The notes: a model not told the origin generated them from the letters alone. Counted from the stretch's first letter, positions 35,533 to 45,130 are shown. The stretch is DNA of 64,000 nt from CAWFGW01 sp963849955 (GCA_963849955.1 CAWKJU010000014.1:1-64000); one strand, 5' to 3'. Program-made: numbers and translations.

Positions 35533-36921
35533 TTGACACTTATTAAATCTATATCAGGTATCCGCGGCACCATTGGTGGCAAACCTGGAGAAAACCTTAC
35601 TCCCATTGACGCTGTAAAGTTTGCTTGTGCTTATGGCACATGGCTTCTAAACGCTGGAAAAACTCCAAAGGTAGTAATTGGTAGAGATGCCCGGCTTTCG
35701 GGGAAAATGATTTCGGACTTGGTGTGTAGTTCGCTAATTGGCTTAGGAATCGATGTTGTTGATTTAGGCTTATCAACCACTCCTACGGTTGAAATAGCCG
35801 TGCCAATGGAAAATGCTGGTGGCGGAATTATTCTCACAGCAAGTCATAACCCTGCTCAGTGGAATGCCTTAAAGTTGCTGAATGAAAAAGGGGAATTTAT
35901 TTCTGGTGCCGAAGGTGAAGCGCTTTTAGAAATAGCAGAAAAAGAAGCATTTAATTTCATTGATGTACACCATTTGGGTACCGTCACCAATGACGATTCA
36001 TACATTCAAAAACACATCGACTTAATTTTAAAATTAGATTTAGTAGATGTTGAAGCTATAAAATCCTGCAAATTTAAAGCAGTGGTAGATGCCGTAAACT
36101 CATCAGGAGGAATCGCTGTACCTGCATTACTTGAACAATTGGGAGTAGAAGTAGAAAAACTCTACTGTGACCCAACAGGTAAATTCCCTCACAACCCCGA
36201 ACCACTTCCTGAACACCTCACCGAGATAAGCAACATCCTCAAAAAAGGAAGCTACGATTTAGGTATTGTAGTAGACCCCGATGTGGATCGTCTTGCTTTT
36301 GTAAGTGAAGATGGCGAATTGTTTGGGGAGGAATACACGCTTGTCGCTATTGCCGACTACGTATTAAAACACACTCCATCAGCTACAGTTTCTAACCTTT
36401 CTTCTACCCGTGCTTTACGAGATGTGACTCAAAAAGCAGGACAAGTATACGAACCATCAGCCGTAGGCGAAGTGAATGTCGTTACTAAAATGAAAGAACT
36501 AGGTGCCAAAATTGGCGGTGAAGGTAATGGCGGAATTATTTATCCTGAATTGCATTATGGAAGAGATTCTTTAGTAGGTATTGCGCTTTTCTTAACTCAT
36601 CTGGCTAAGGAAGGAAAAACAGTTTCTCAGTTGAGGGCTACATATCCTTCTTATCACATGTCAAAAAACAAAATTGAACTCACGCCAGATATCGATGTAG
36701 ATGAGGTATTAGTTCAAATTCAAAAGAAATATAAAAACGAACAGATAAATAGTGTTGACGGAGTTAAAATTGACTTTGAAAACCAATGGGTTCACTTGCG
36801 AAAATCGAATACGGAACCGATTATTCGTATATATTCGGAATCTGATTCGGTGGCAACAGCAGATTATCTAGCACAAAAAATTATTCAAGACATCAAGGAA
36901 ATAATCACTTCGAAAGCCTAA
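35533..36921 (+). CDS. glmM: Phosphoglucosamine mutase (alpha-D-phosphohexomutase)
   Basis: Interconverts glucosamine-6-P and glucosamine-1-P on the way to UDP-GlcNAc. 462 aa. The start is TTG, giving MTLIKSISGIRGTIGG, the family N-terminus. The phosphoserine loop is TASHNP (S104). The metal loop is DPDVDRLAF, the sugar loop is GEGNGGIIYP and the C-terminal phosphate loop is RKSNTEPIIRIY. Some homologues act as phosphomannomutases, so the substrate is likely but not certain. It overlaps the next gene by one base. Confidence 0.9.
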   Translation: MTLIKSISGIRGTIGGKPGENLTPIDAVKFACAYGTWLLNAGKTPKVVIGRDARLSGKMISDLVCSSLIGLGIDVVDLGLSTTPTVEIAVPMENAGGGIILTASHNPAQWNALKLLNEKGEFISGAEGEALLEIAEKEAFNFIDVHHLGTVTNDDSYIQKHIDLILKLDLVDVEAIKSCKFKAVVDAVNSSGGIAVPALLEQLGVEVEKLYCDPTGKFPHNPEPLPEHLTEISNILKKGSYDLGIVVDPDVDRLAFVSEDGELFGEEYTLVAIADYVLKHTPSATVSNLSSTRALRDVTQKAGQVYEPSAVGEVNVVTKMKELGAKIGGEGNGGIIYPELHYGRDSLVGIALFLTHLAKEGKTVSQLRATYPSYHMSKNKIELTPDIDVDEVLVQIQKKYKNEQINSVDGVKIDFENQWVHLRKSNTEPIIRIYSESDSVATADYLAQKIIQDIKEIITSKA

Positions 36922-38054
36922 TGCGAATTTACCTCGACAACGCTGCCACCACCCCTGTTGACAAAGAAGTGAAAGAGGCTATGATGCCTTTTCTTGCCGA
37001 TACCTTCGGAAATCCTTCTTCCATCCACCGGTTTGGCAGAGAAGCCAAGGCAGCCGTTGAACGCGCTCGAAGAACCGTGTCTGATTTGCTCAACACTTCT
37101 CCATCGGAGTTATTTTTTACCTCTTGCGGTACTGAAGCTGATAATACGGCATTGATTTCCACAATAGAATCCTACGGCATTAAAACGCTGATTACCTCAC
37201 CAATTGAGCATCATGCTGTTTTACATACAGCTCAGTATTTAGAAAAGTATCGAGGCATTCAAGTCATTTACACCAAACACCTCCGAGATGGACAAATTGA
37301 TCTAGAAGACTTAGAAGAAAAAATAAAAGCTTACCCTAAGTCATTGGTGTCACTTATGCATGGTAACAATGAAATTGGCAACATCAACCCCATTGAACAA
37401 ATTGCTAATTGGTGTAATGAAACTAAAGCTGTTTTTCATTCAGACACGGTACAAACTATCGGACACTATCACTTCAACTTGCAAACTTTAGGACCAAATC
37501 TGCTTGCAGCTTCAGCACACAAATTTCACGGCCCAAAAGGTGTTGGATTACTTCATATCAATGCAGACTTATCCATTCATCCATTTTTACACGGTGGAGC
37601 ACAAGAACGCAACATGCGGGGCGGCACGGAGAACGTTGCTGGAATTGTAGGAATGGCCAAAGCCTTAGAATTGGCTTATGCGAATTTGGAAGAGCATAAC
37701 AGTCACATTTTAGGCTTAAAAAGCTATATGATTGAAGAACTAAAAAAAGCAGTTCCTCAAGTAAAATTTAATGGATTAAGTGAATCACTAGAAGACAGCT
37801 TACCCACCGTACTTAATGTAGCCATACCCGACTCCGAAATGGGTGACATGCTGCTGTTTTCGTTAGATATTCACAACGTTGCAGTATCTGGAGGAAGTGC
37901 TTGTTCCAGTGGCACCAACATTGGCTCACACGTCTTAGAGGCGATTGGAGCTACTGCCGATGAATCCGCTATTCGGTTTTCGTTTAGTAAATACAACACA
38001 AAAGAGGAAATCGATACTGTGGTCGCCAAAATGAAAGAAACACTTTCCAACTAA
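36921..38054 (+). CDS. Cysteine desulfurase (NifS/IscS family)
   Basis: PLP enzyme that takes sulfur from cysteine for Fe-S clusters or thiolation. At 377 aa it fits the family. The N-terminal YLDNAATTPVDKEV motif, PLP-binding His (IEHHAVLH), Schiff-base lysine in SAHKFHGPKG and the catalytic cysteine loop SGGSACSSG are all present. The short loop around the cysteine fits group I (IscS/NifS). Overlaps glmM and the next gene by one base each, a tight operon. Confidence 0.92.
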   Translation: MRIYLDNAATTPVDKEVKEAMMPFLADTFGNPSSIHRFGREAKAAVERARRTVSDLLNTSPSELFFTSCGTEADNTALISTIESYGIKTLITSPIEHHAVLHTAQYLEKYRGIQVIYTKHLRDGQIDLEDLEEKIKAYPKSLVSLMHGNNEIGNINPIEQIANWCNETKAVFHSDTVQTIGHYHFNLQTLGPNLLAASAHKFHGPKGVGLLHINADLSIHPFLHGGAQERNMRGGTENVAGIVGMAKALELAYANLEEHNSHILGLKSYMIEELKKAVPQVKFNGLSESLEDSLPTVLNVAIPDSEMGDMLLFSLDIHNVAVSGGSACSSGTNIGSHVLEAIGATADESAIRFSFSKYNTKEEIDTVVAKMKETLSN

Positions 38055-38809
38055 TGTTTTTCTTTTTATCTAAAGCGCTGCATTTTTTAATTTCACCACT
38101 GGTGTGGGTGTTGACTATATTAGTAATTGCCTTTTTTATTAAAAGCGAAAAAACGAGAAAAAAACTTATCTTAACTGCATTTACTTTGCTTTACCTCCTA
38201 TCCACACCACTTGTACATAACTTTTTGTTGAGCACTTGGGAAGTAAAAGCCACAGAACCACAAGGTAACTATAAAGTGGCGATTGTGCTACTAGGCTTTA
38301 CATCGCTTGACCAAACACCTTCCAATCGGATTCACGTCAGCCAATCAGTGAACCGCATTACACAACTGATTCCTCTTTACCGAAATGGAAGAGTGAAAAA
38401 AATCTTGTTAACGGGTGGAAGTTCAGCCATAAACCCCGATGAGAAATCAGAAGCAGAAGAAACAAAAAAACTGTTACGGCAATGGAAAATACCTGAGGTA
38501 GACATTCTCGTAGAACCAAACGCTCGAAACACCTATGAAAATTTAGTGTTTGCTAAGCAATTACTTGAAGATAAACAAATTACTGGGAAGTTGTTGTTAG
38601 TCAGCTCAGGCTATCATCTTAAACGGGGAATTGCATGTGCTCAAAAACTCGACTTAGAGGTAACACCCTACGCAACTGATTTTAGAAAGACTAATACAGA
38701 GAACTGGCTGGAACTCCTTATCCCTTCCACATCAGCTATTGTAGATATTGAAAAATTAATTCACGAATGGGTGGGTTTTGTGATGTATAAAATGAAGGGG
38801 TACTGTTAG
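38054..38809 (+). CDS. YdcF/SanA-like DUF218 membrane protein
   Basis: 251 aa with two N-terminal hydrophobic segments (about 5-25 and 33-55), then a DUF218 domain. The Rossmann-like opening YKVAIVLLGF, the turn KILLTGGSS and the late VLVEPNARNTYENLVFAKQLL are family features. ElyC/SanA relatives act in envelope integrity; no enzymatic role is firmly known. One-base overlap with the desulfurase gene suggests co-translation. Confidence 0.8.
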   Translation: MFFFLSKALHFLISPLVWVLTILVIAFFIKSEKTRKKLILTAFTLLYLLSTPLVHNFLLSTWEVKATEPQGNYKVAIVLLGFTSLDQTPSNRIHVSQSVNRITQLIPLYRNGRVKKILLTGGSSAINPDEKSEAEETKKLLRQWKIPEVDILVEPNARNTYENLVFAKQLLEDKQITGKLLLVSSGYHLKRGIACAQKLDLEVTPYATDFRKTNTENWLELLIPSTSAIVDIEKLIHEWVGFVMYKMKGYC

Positions 38810-39058
38810 GTCAGTAATAACCAGAAAACCTCCAATCAATTTATAAAATCAGAGCTATAATTAAAATTCTTTTTTCTCCGAAACAATTATTACTTACTAA
38901 AAACTCTATCTTTTTATCACAGAATCGGACTCCCCTAACGACTATCCTATACTATTTAATCTCACTTTGTTCAATAATGGATAGTTGTAAATCAAAAAAC
39001 ATTTTTCATTTTTCGTATTTGTTTTATTTATTGAGTTACAAAAGAGAATAAGCCAGAC

Positions 39059-39598
39059 ATGAAAAAAAATATTGTAGGAATTAACGGAAGTGCGAGCAAC
39101 AATTCATCCAACCTCAATATTTTATACAAAATAGCCGAGCTCGGAAAATCAGAATTTAACTTAACCATCATCAAGGACCTTTCGGAACTTCCTCCTTTCA
39201 AAACTGAATTAACAGATGAAAATGTGCCCGAAAAAATTGTTGAATTTCGTGACAAGATCCAATCTGCGGATGGCATAATCATCTGTACTCCCGAATATGT
39301 TTTTAGTATTCCCAGTGGACTGAAAAACGCCATTGAATGGTGTGTGTCTACAACCGTGTTTTCTGATCAGCCAGTTGGCCTTATCACGGCTTCAGCTAGT
39401 GGCGAAAAAGGACACGAAGAACTAAAACTAATCATGAAAACGCTGCAGACAGTGTTTAATGAGGATACTACACTTCTCATTCAAGGTGTTAAAAGCAAAA
39501 TAAATAAAGCAGGAGAAATACTGGATAACACCACAAAATCAAGCTTAGAAAATTTTGCCCAGTCATTTAAGCAGTTGATTAAAAATAATAAGCCATAG
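39059..39598 (+). CDS. NAD(P)H-dependent FMN reductase
   Basis: 179-aa flavodoxin-fold reductase. The FMN phosphate loop GINGSASNNSSN lies at residues 8-19 and the flavin-contacting TPEYVFSIPSGLKNAIEW at about 78-95 is diagnostic of the NADPH-dependent FMN reductase (ArsH/YLR011w/ChrR-type) family. These enzymes reduce flavins, quinones, chromate or azo compounds; the substrate here is unknown. It stands alone after a gap of about 250 bp that shows nothing notable. Confidence 0.87.
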   Translation: MKKNIVGINGSASNNSSNLNILYKIAELGKSEFNLTIIKDLSELPPFKTELTDENVPEKIVEFRDKIQSADGIIICTPEYVFSIPSGLKNAIEWCVSTTVFSDQPVGLITASASGEKGHEELKLIMKTLQTVFNEDTTLLIQGVKSKINKAGEILDNTTKSSLENFAQSFKQLIKNNKP

Positions 39599-39679
39599 AT
39601 TACTGCTATCTTTAAGCTACTTAGCTGCTTTTTTAAAACATAATTTCGTATTTTGTTGTTGATTCACTAAAACCTAATT

Positions 39680-41779
39680 ATGCGTTATTCTGTTTGTTTT
39701 CTCTTCTTATCCTTTCTATTTACCCACTCTTATTCTGCTGACCTTGAATTAATAGTAAATGGCAATTTTTCCAATGGATTAACGAATTGGGTCAAAAAAG
39801 AAAATGGTTCAAGCACCATAACTGTTTCAACTTCAGAAGTTGTAGTAACGGTTCAAAACCAAACCACCAACCCGTGGGATATGCAACTCGTACAAAACGG
39901 TTTTTCTTTGGAAACAGGATTTACCTATCGGTTAGAAGTAGTAGCAGAAAGTCCTATTGACAACCATTTGCTTACTGGACTTACAAAAGATGGTGAACCT
40001 TACACTTCTCATTTTAACAAAGAGATTTCTCTTCAAGCAGGGGAAGAAAAAACGGCTACGTATGATTTCACGATGAATGCTCCATCCGAAGGGATTCAAA
40101 TGAGCTTAGACTTTGGAAATTCTGAATTGGGTGAAATCACTATCAAAAGTGTTTCCTTGATAAAATTAGATGAGACTAACAGTTGGGTGATGGTTTGGCA
40201 AGATGAATTTTCTACCGATGGACCCATAGATCAAAGTAAGTGGTCGCACGCAACAGGAGGTAATGGCTTTGGGAACGAAGAAGCCCAATACTATAGCAGC
40301 TCAATTACAAACTCTTATGTAAGCAATGGAAACTTAGTCATAAAAGCCAAAAAAGAAACGATTGGAAACAACGACTACACCTCTGCCAAACTTATCTCTC
40401 AAAAAAAAGGCGATTGGAAATATGGGAAATTCGAAATCAGAGCAAAGCTTCCTACAGGCAAAGGTATGTGGCCAGCTATCTGGATGTTACCTACCACTGA
40501 GTCGTATGGACAATGGCCAAAAAGTGGTGAAATAGACATAATGGAAAATGTAGGTTTTGACCCCAATGTAATCCATTGGAACACCCACACCGAAGCTTAT
40601 AATCACTCCATTGGAACAAACAAAGGCACGAACGCAATCATCTCTTCACCAGCAAATGAATTTCATGTCTATAGCATTGAATGGTACGAAAATAAAATCG
40701 TTTTTTTTGTGGACGATGTAGCTTATTTCCAGTTCAACAAAGAATCTGATGATTATAAAGAGTGGCCTTTCGATCAAGAATTTTATCTGATTTTAAACAT
40801 TGCCGTGGGTGGCACTTGGGGTGGTTTAGAAGGCATTGACGACAACATTTTTCCGCAAGAAATGCTGGTAGATTATGTTCGTGTCTATGAATCAGTGCAG
40901 GAGAATTCAAAATATCAACTCACAACAAATGCTCCAGATGATGGCACTATAAGTAGTACACACAACGATGGTTTGGTAAATGCAGGGGAAAACGTCACCC
41001 TTACCGCAATTCCAGATGCTGGTTATGAGTTTGTGCGATGGTCAGGTACCTTCGATGGCATCGCTAACCCAATAAATTTTGATATGGAGTTACCCGTCAC
41101 CATGACAGCTAAATTTAAACGTATTGGTGAGTTGATTAAAAACGGTAGTTTTAAGGAAGGTATTAGTGAGTGGGGAATTAATACTGGTGGGAAAGCTGAT
41201 ATTTCTGCCACCACTGATGGATTGTCAATTACTACTCAAACTACCGCTATCAATCCTTGGGACGTTCAAGTTTCGCAGGCTCCTATCTCTTTTTCCGCTG
41301 GGTGCGACTATAAGTTAAAGGTCAAGGCGGAAAGCAATGTAAACACACAGTTTTTAATCGGAGTGGGCATCAATGAAACTCCTTGGTCTAGTTTTTTAAC
41401 CTCACCAGCAGTATTAACCGCCAATCAAGAAAAAACCATTTTACTTGATTTTACAGTAACCAATGATAACAGCAATTCACGCGTTTATTTTGATCTTGGT
41501 GCTGCTTCCATCGGAAACTTACTTATCAAAGAAGTTTCATTAACAAATTCTTGTTTAGTGACGGGTATATCATCTAACAGTACTCCTGAAATAACGGTAT
41601 TTCCTAATCCAACTACAGATGATATCAATCTGAGTAAGGTCACAAATTGGCAGTTGTTTAATCCATTAGGAGTACAAGTAAAAGAAGGTCGAGGAAATAA
41701 AATCTCATTAAAAGAAGTGCCTTCTGGCATATACTTTTTAATTACTGATGAAGGGGTAAAACAACTATTAAAAAAATAA
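39680..41779 (+). CDS. Secreted GH16 laminarinase with two CBMs, InlB-type repeat and T9SS type A tail
   Basis: 699 aa. Signal peptide 1-20. A first carbohydrate-binding module of CBM4/9-like fold covers about 22-160. The GH16 domain (about 165-405) carries GEIDIMENVG with nucleophile E284, D286 and acid/base E289, the pattern of endo-beta-1,3-glucanases (laminarinases). An InlB-type (Listeria-Bacteroides) repeat spans about 412-482. A second CBM (about 484-630) clearly repeats the first (both NG-x-F, INPWD/NPWD, LDF). A T9SS type A sorting tail follows (ITVFPNPTTDDINLS to the C-terminal KK). It should act outside the cell on laminarin-like glucan. Confidence 0.93.
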   Translation: MRYSVCFLFLSFLFTHSYSADLELIVNGNFSNGLTNWVKKENGSSTITVSTSEVVVTVQNQTTNPWDMQLVQNGFSLETGFTYRLEVVAESPIDNHLLTGLTKDGEPYTSHFNKEISLQAGEEKTATYDFTMNAPSEGIQMSLDFGNSELGEITIKSVSLIKLDETNSWVMVWQDEFSTDGPIDQSKWSHATGGNGFGNEEAQYYSSSITNSYVSNGNLVIKAKKETIGNNDYTSAKLISQKKGDWKYGKFEIRAKLPTGKGMWPAIWMLPTTESYGQWPKSGEIDIMENVGFDPNVIHWNTHTEAYNHSIGTNKGTNAIISSPANEFHVYSIEWYENKIVFFVDDVAYFQFNKESDDYKEWPFDQEFYLILNIAVGGTWGGLEGIDDNIFPQEMLVDYVRVYESVQENSKYQLTTNAPDDGTISSTHNDGLVNAGENVTLTAIPDAGYEFVRWSGTFDGIANPINFDMELPVTMTAKFKRIGELIKNGSFKEGISEWGINTGGKADISATTDGLSITTQTTAINPWDVQVSQAPISFSAGCDYKLKVKAESNVNTQFLIGVGINETPWSSFLTSPAVLTANQEKTILLDFTVTNDNSNSRVYFDLGAASIGNLLIKEVSLTNSCLVTGISSNSTPEITVFPNPTTDDINLSKVTNWQLFNPLGVQVKEGRGNKISLKEVPSGIYFLITDEGVKQLLKK

Positions 41780-41828
41780 TACTTCAAGTATAATTCGAAT
41801 TCCGTTCGGTTGTTTGCTTCTTAAGCTT

Positions 41829-42446
41829 ATGAAAGAAAAACAAACTGTTTCTTCTATCATCGAAAAACACGAAAGCAAAGTGCAAAATAAATTAGCACCG
41901 GATTTCGATGCAGCTGGTTTAAACTATGAAAACTTACATCTAGCAATTGTTGCGTTCAAAAAAGAAGAGAAACTGATTGTATATGCTAGAAATAAAATAA
42001 ATCAACCCTGGGTAAAATTAAACACCTACCCTTTTACAACCATGAGTGGCGTGTTAGGCCCCAAACTGAAGGAGGGAGATAAACAGATTCCAGAAGGAAT
42101 TTATCAGATAGAATCACTCAACCCTAATAGTGCTTATCATTTGTCACTACGGGTAAATTATCCAAACGATTTTGACAAAGAAAAGGCGCGTATAGATGGC
42201 AGAACTGATATAGGAAGTGATATCATGATTCATGGCAAGTCTGATTCCGTTGGTTGTATCGCTATAGGAGATGAAGCGATTGAGGAATTATTTGTACTCG
42301 CAGCAAATAGTTTCTCTCATACAATCCCCATTATCATTTCTCCGATTGATTTACGGAAACACAATAGTCAATTTTCTATCAACGAACTGGAATGGTCCGC
42401 TGAGCTATACGATAGCATAAAAGAAGTCTTGAAAGATTACCATTGA
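41829..42446 (+). CDS. L,D-transpeptidase (YkuD/YafK-like) family protein
   Basis: 205 aa from the ATG at 41829 (an upstream TTG would add five residues). The YkuD signature is present: MIHGKSDSVGCIAIG with the conserved His and catalytic Cys. Also seen: a substrate-side TYPFTTMSGVLGPKLKEGDK stretch and a PEGIYQI motif, as in YafK. YafK/DpaA-type relatives act on peptidoglycan or detach Braun lipoprotein in the periplasm. No signal peptide or membrane anchor is visible here, which is unexpected. It ends one base before the TPR-CHAT gene. Confidence 0.82.
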   Translation: MKEKQTVSSIIEKHESKVQNKLAPDFDAAGLNYENLHLAIVAFKKEEKLIVYARNKINQPWVKLNTYPFTTMSGVLGPKLKEGDKQIPEGIYQIESLNPNSAYHLSLRVNYPNDFDKEKARIDGRTDIGSDIMIHGKSDSVGCIAIGDEAIEELFVLAANSFSHTIPIIISPIDLRKHNSQFSINELEWSAELYDSIKEVLKDYH

Positions 42447-42447
42447 A

Positions 42448-42762
42448 ATGCAACTTGTTCTACGATTCTTCATCCTTTTCACTTTTTTCAACACCCTTGG
42501 ACAAGATTGGCACTTGCTCAACCAGAAAAGTATACTTTCTTATCAACAAGGCAACTACAATCAAGCAATTATTGCTGCTGATTCAGCACTACTTATAGCA
42601 AAAGAAAAAAATGGGAAAGTAAATTACAAATACCTTTCTAGTTTATCAAACAGAGCGTATGCGGAAGCTGGCTTAGGGGAAACATTAATGCCTTGGCCGA
42701 TTTCAAAACAGTCGCTAAGCTTAGCTTTGAACTATATCCTCTACCTCATGTGTGCCAAGTAG
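42448..42762 (+). CDS. N-terminal fragment of the TPR-CHAT protein (frameshifted)
   Basis: 104 codons. A signal peptide (MQLVLRFFILFTFFNTLGQ) opens the fragment, then one TPR-like helical pair (LLNQKSILSYQQGNYNQAII). After AYAEAGLGETL the reading becomes non-homologous and soon stops, while another frame continues with ALADFKTVAKLSFELYP. This is the true start of the gene at 42693-45065; alone it is not functional. Confidence 0.8.
   Translation: MQLVLRFFILFTFFNTLGQDWHLLNQKSILSYQQGNYNQAIIAADSALLIAKEKNGKVNYKYLSSLSNRAYAEAGLGETLMPWPISKQSLSLALNYILYLMCAK
42685..42692 (+). other. Single-base frameshift in the TPR-CHAT gene
   Basis: Adding one base in ACATTAATGCC (for example ACATTAAATGCC) joins the frames as GLGETLNALADFKTV. 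The span 42448-45065 plus one base equals 2619 nt, exactly 873 codons. Either mutation or sequence error. Confidence 0.8.
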
Positions 42763-45065
42763 AATCGCTGCTTGAAATAGCGAAACAATTCCTATCGCTT
42801 TCTGAATACGATAGCTGCTCCTATTTCATCAATAAATCACGTTACCTGTACACTACAATTCCGGAAAAAAACAAACACCACTCCGATACATCTTTCTACC
42901 CTCTAATGGATGTTTACTTCAAAATCACTAGCCTGGAAGCGATGATGTTTCATCATCTTGGTCAAGTTTCCGCTGCAATCATTCTACTAGAGCAGTTAAT
43001 CCCAGTTATCAAACAGGTATATGCAAAAGACTATATTCAGATGCGCGATTACCAAATTAGTATAAACAATCTAGCCAACTTATACCTCGAAAAAAATGAA
43101 TTAAATAAAGCCAAATCCTACGCCCTCGAGGTTTATCGTCTTACTTCTAACACCAACAACACCCTAGATAAAGTCAATAGTTTACAAAACCTAGGAAGTG
43201 TCTATCGGTTAGTAGATAAGAACGACTCAGCCGCCTTTTATTGGCATACCGCCCTTCACTTATTAGCAGCTGAACACCATCAAAACACGTATATCAAAAC
43301 AGCGATCTTCAATAATTTGGGTGAAATGTATATTTATAATGAACAGTATGACTCAGCCATCCATTATTTAACAGCTTCACTTTCTATCCAAGAATCACAG
43401 GAGTCTTATAATACTCCCTTGCATCAAACCACTTTATACAACCTAGCTGAAGCCTACCATTGGTCAGGTGATTATCCGAATGCAGATAAAGTTTACCAGG
43501 AATTGATTGATGATTTGTTACACGAAATCAAACACAACTTTACGTACCTCAGCGACAATGAAAAAATGACCTTTTATAAAAACCAACTGGACATTCTGGA
43601 AAGTTATATCGCGTTTGCTTTAGGAGTATCGGGAACCCTTTCCATGCAAGACACAAACACGCCATATATTAATCCTCAAATTACGGGTCTTTTGTACGAC
43701 CTTCAACTTACCACAAAAGGTATTATTCTGAATACAAGTAGAAAAAACAAAGAATCAATTCTAACCAGTGGCGACTCCACACTTGTACATATTTACACGT
43801 TATGGGAACAACGAAAAAATCAATTAGCTCAATTGCTACTCCCGGGAACTACTCCTGCAGCAGAAATCCAGGATTTAAAAACAAAAATTGAAGAAAATGA
43901 GAAATGGCTCATTGCCAACTCAACCAATTTCCGTTCAGGTTTTAAGATGGAACAAGTCTCGTGGAAACAGATTCAAAAAACACTCAAGCCAAATGAAGCT
44001 GCCATAGAAATTATTCGTTTTACAGGCGGACTGATTTACGGGGCACTCATTATTACTTCGCGCACAACAGAACAACCCAAACTGTCATTAATCATGAGCA
44101 GAAAATCAAAGTATCTGGAAAAAGAAGCTGTTGCTTATTATCAAAATACCACTCTCCAACAACTTGACGATACCTATTCTTACGAAATATTTTGGAAGCC
44201 AATTATGGATACCCTGCAACGCTATATGCCTTTAAAAAAAAGCCCCCAACGGATTTACCTTTCAAATGATGGTATTTATAATCAAATTAATGTAAATACT
44301 TTGTTCGACACATTAAATAAAAACTATGTAATCGATCAAATTGAAATAATACCGCTAACCAACACAAAAGAATTACTGAAGGACGATAAAAAAACTAACG
44401 GCAACAAACAGGCTGTTCTTTTTGGTCATCCTACTTTTTCGAGTTACAAAACAGCACATGAAAAATATGCTGACCTTCCTGAAACAGGAAAAGAAATACA
44501 GTTAGTTAATCAATTATTAGTATCAAACAAATGGGAAACCACCGTTTATAAACAAGAAAAAGCAACTGAAACAAATTTAAAACAAACGTCCAATGCCACT
44601 ATTCTGCACCTTGCCACCCATGGTTATTTCCAATCTACCGCAGCGTCCGATGAATTTTCCATGGCAGAAACTATGATTCAATCAGGAATTGTTTTTGCGG
44701 GGGTTAATGATACTTCTCATACTTTTGAAGATGGTGTATTGACAGCTTATGAAGTGACCAACCTCCACCTTGATTCTACTGACTTAGTTGTTTTATCTGC
44801 TTGTGAAACTGCCAAAGGAGTAAATAATCATGGTGAAGGAATTTACGGACTGCAACACGCTTTCAAAGCTGCTGGTGCAAATCACATTATTATGAGTTTG
44901 TGGAAAGTGGATGACCATGCCACTCAAAAACTCATGGTTGATTTTTATAAAAACTGGTTGAAATCAAGTAATATGAGAACTGCCTTTATTAAAGCTCAAA
45001 AAAACTTGCGAGAAGAATTTCCGTCTCCTTATTACTGGGGTGCATTTGTTCTTACGGGGAAATAG
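42693..45065 (+). CDS. TPR-CHAT caspase-like protease, main part
   Basis: TPR repeats make up the N-terminal half (about residues 1-250 of this frame; for example NNLANLYLEKNELNKAKSYA and NNLGEMYIYNEQYDSAIHYL). A helical linker and a C-terminal CHAT domain (about 480-790) follow. The caspase-like dyad is present: His in HLATHGYF (H643) and Cys in VVLSACETAKG (C704). The closing IMSLWKVDDHAT and YYWGAFVLTGK are typical CHAT end motifs. With the 82 residues upstream restored, it is an exported 872-aa protein. CHAT proteases are implicated in regulated proteolysis and cell death; TPR-CHAT forms are frequent in Bacteroidota with mostly unknown substrates. The first codon of this frame (TTG) is not a real start. 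Confidence 0.87.
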   Translation: MADFKTVAKLSFELYPLPHVCQVESLLEIAKQFLSLSEYDSCSYFINKSRYLYTTIPEKNKHHSDTSFYPLMDVYFKITSLEAMMFHHLGQVSAAIILLEQLIPVIKQVYAKDYIQMRDYQISINNLANLYLEKNELNKAKSYALEVYRLTSNTNNTLDKVNSLQNLGSVYRLVDKNDSAAFYWHTALHLLAAEHHQNTYIKTAIFNNLGEMYIYNEQYDSAIHYLTASLSIQESQESYNTPLHQTTLYNLAEAYHWSGDYPNADKVYQELIDDLLHEIKHNFTYLSDNEKMTFYKNQLDILESYIAFALGVSGTLSMQDTNTPYINPQITGLLYDLQLTTKGIILNTSRKNKESILTSGDSTLVHIYTLWEQRKNQLAQLLLPGTTPAAEIQDLKTKIEENEKWLIANSTNFRSGFKMEQVSWKQIQKTLKPNEAAIEIIRFTGGLIYGALIITSRTTEQPKLSLIMSRKSKYLEKEAVAYYQNTTLQQLDDTYSYEIFWKPIMDTLQRYMPLKKSPQRIYLSNDGIYNQINVNTLFDTLNKNYVIDQIEIIPLTNTKELLKDDKKTNGNKQAVLFGHPTFSSYKTAHEKYADLPETGKEIQLVNQLLVSNKWETTVYKQEKATETNLKQTSNATILHLATHGYFQSTAASDEFSMAETMIQSGIVFAGVNDTSHTFEDGVLTAYEVTNLHLDSTDLVVLSACETAKGVNNHGEGIYGLQHAFKAAGANHIIMSLWKVDDHATQKLMVDFYKNWLKSSNMRTAFIKAQKNLREEFPSPYYWGAFVLTGK

Positions 45066-45130
45066 ACTTTTATAGATTATCCCTCAATAACTATTTTTAA
45101 GCAATTTATTTTTTACCTTAATCGCAGAAA

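Noticed and set aside
42693..45065. CHAT gene as part of a CRISPR type III-E (craspase-like) system
   Set aside because: No cas genes, gRAMP-type effector or repeat array is present; TPR-CHAT proteins are common in Bacteroidota independent of CRISPR.
45066..45130. Cobalamin riboswitch upstream of eutB
   Set aside because: Only 65 bp lie between the CHAT stop and eutB, too short for the element, and no conserved core is visible.
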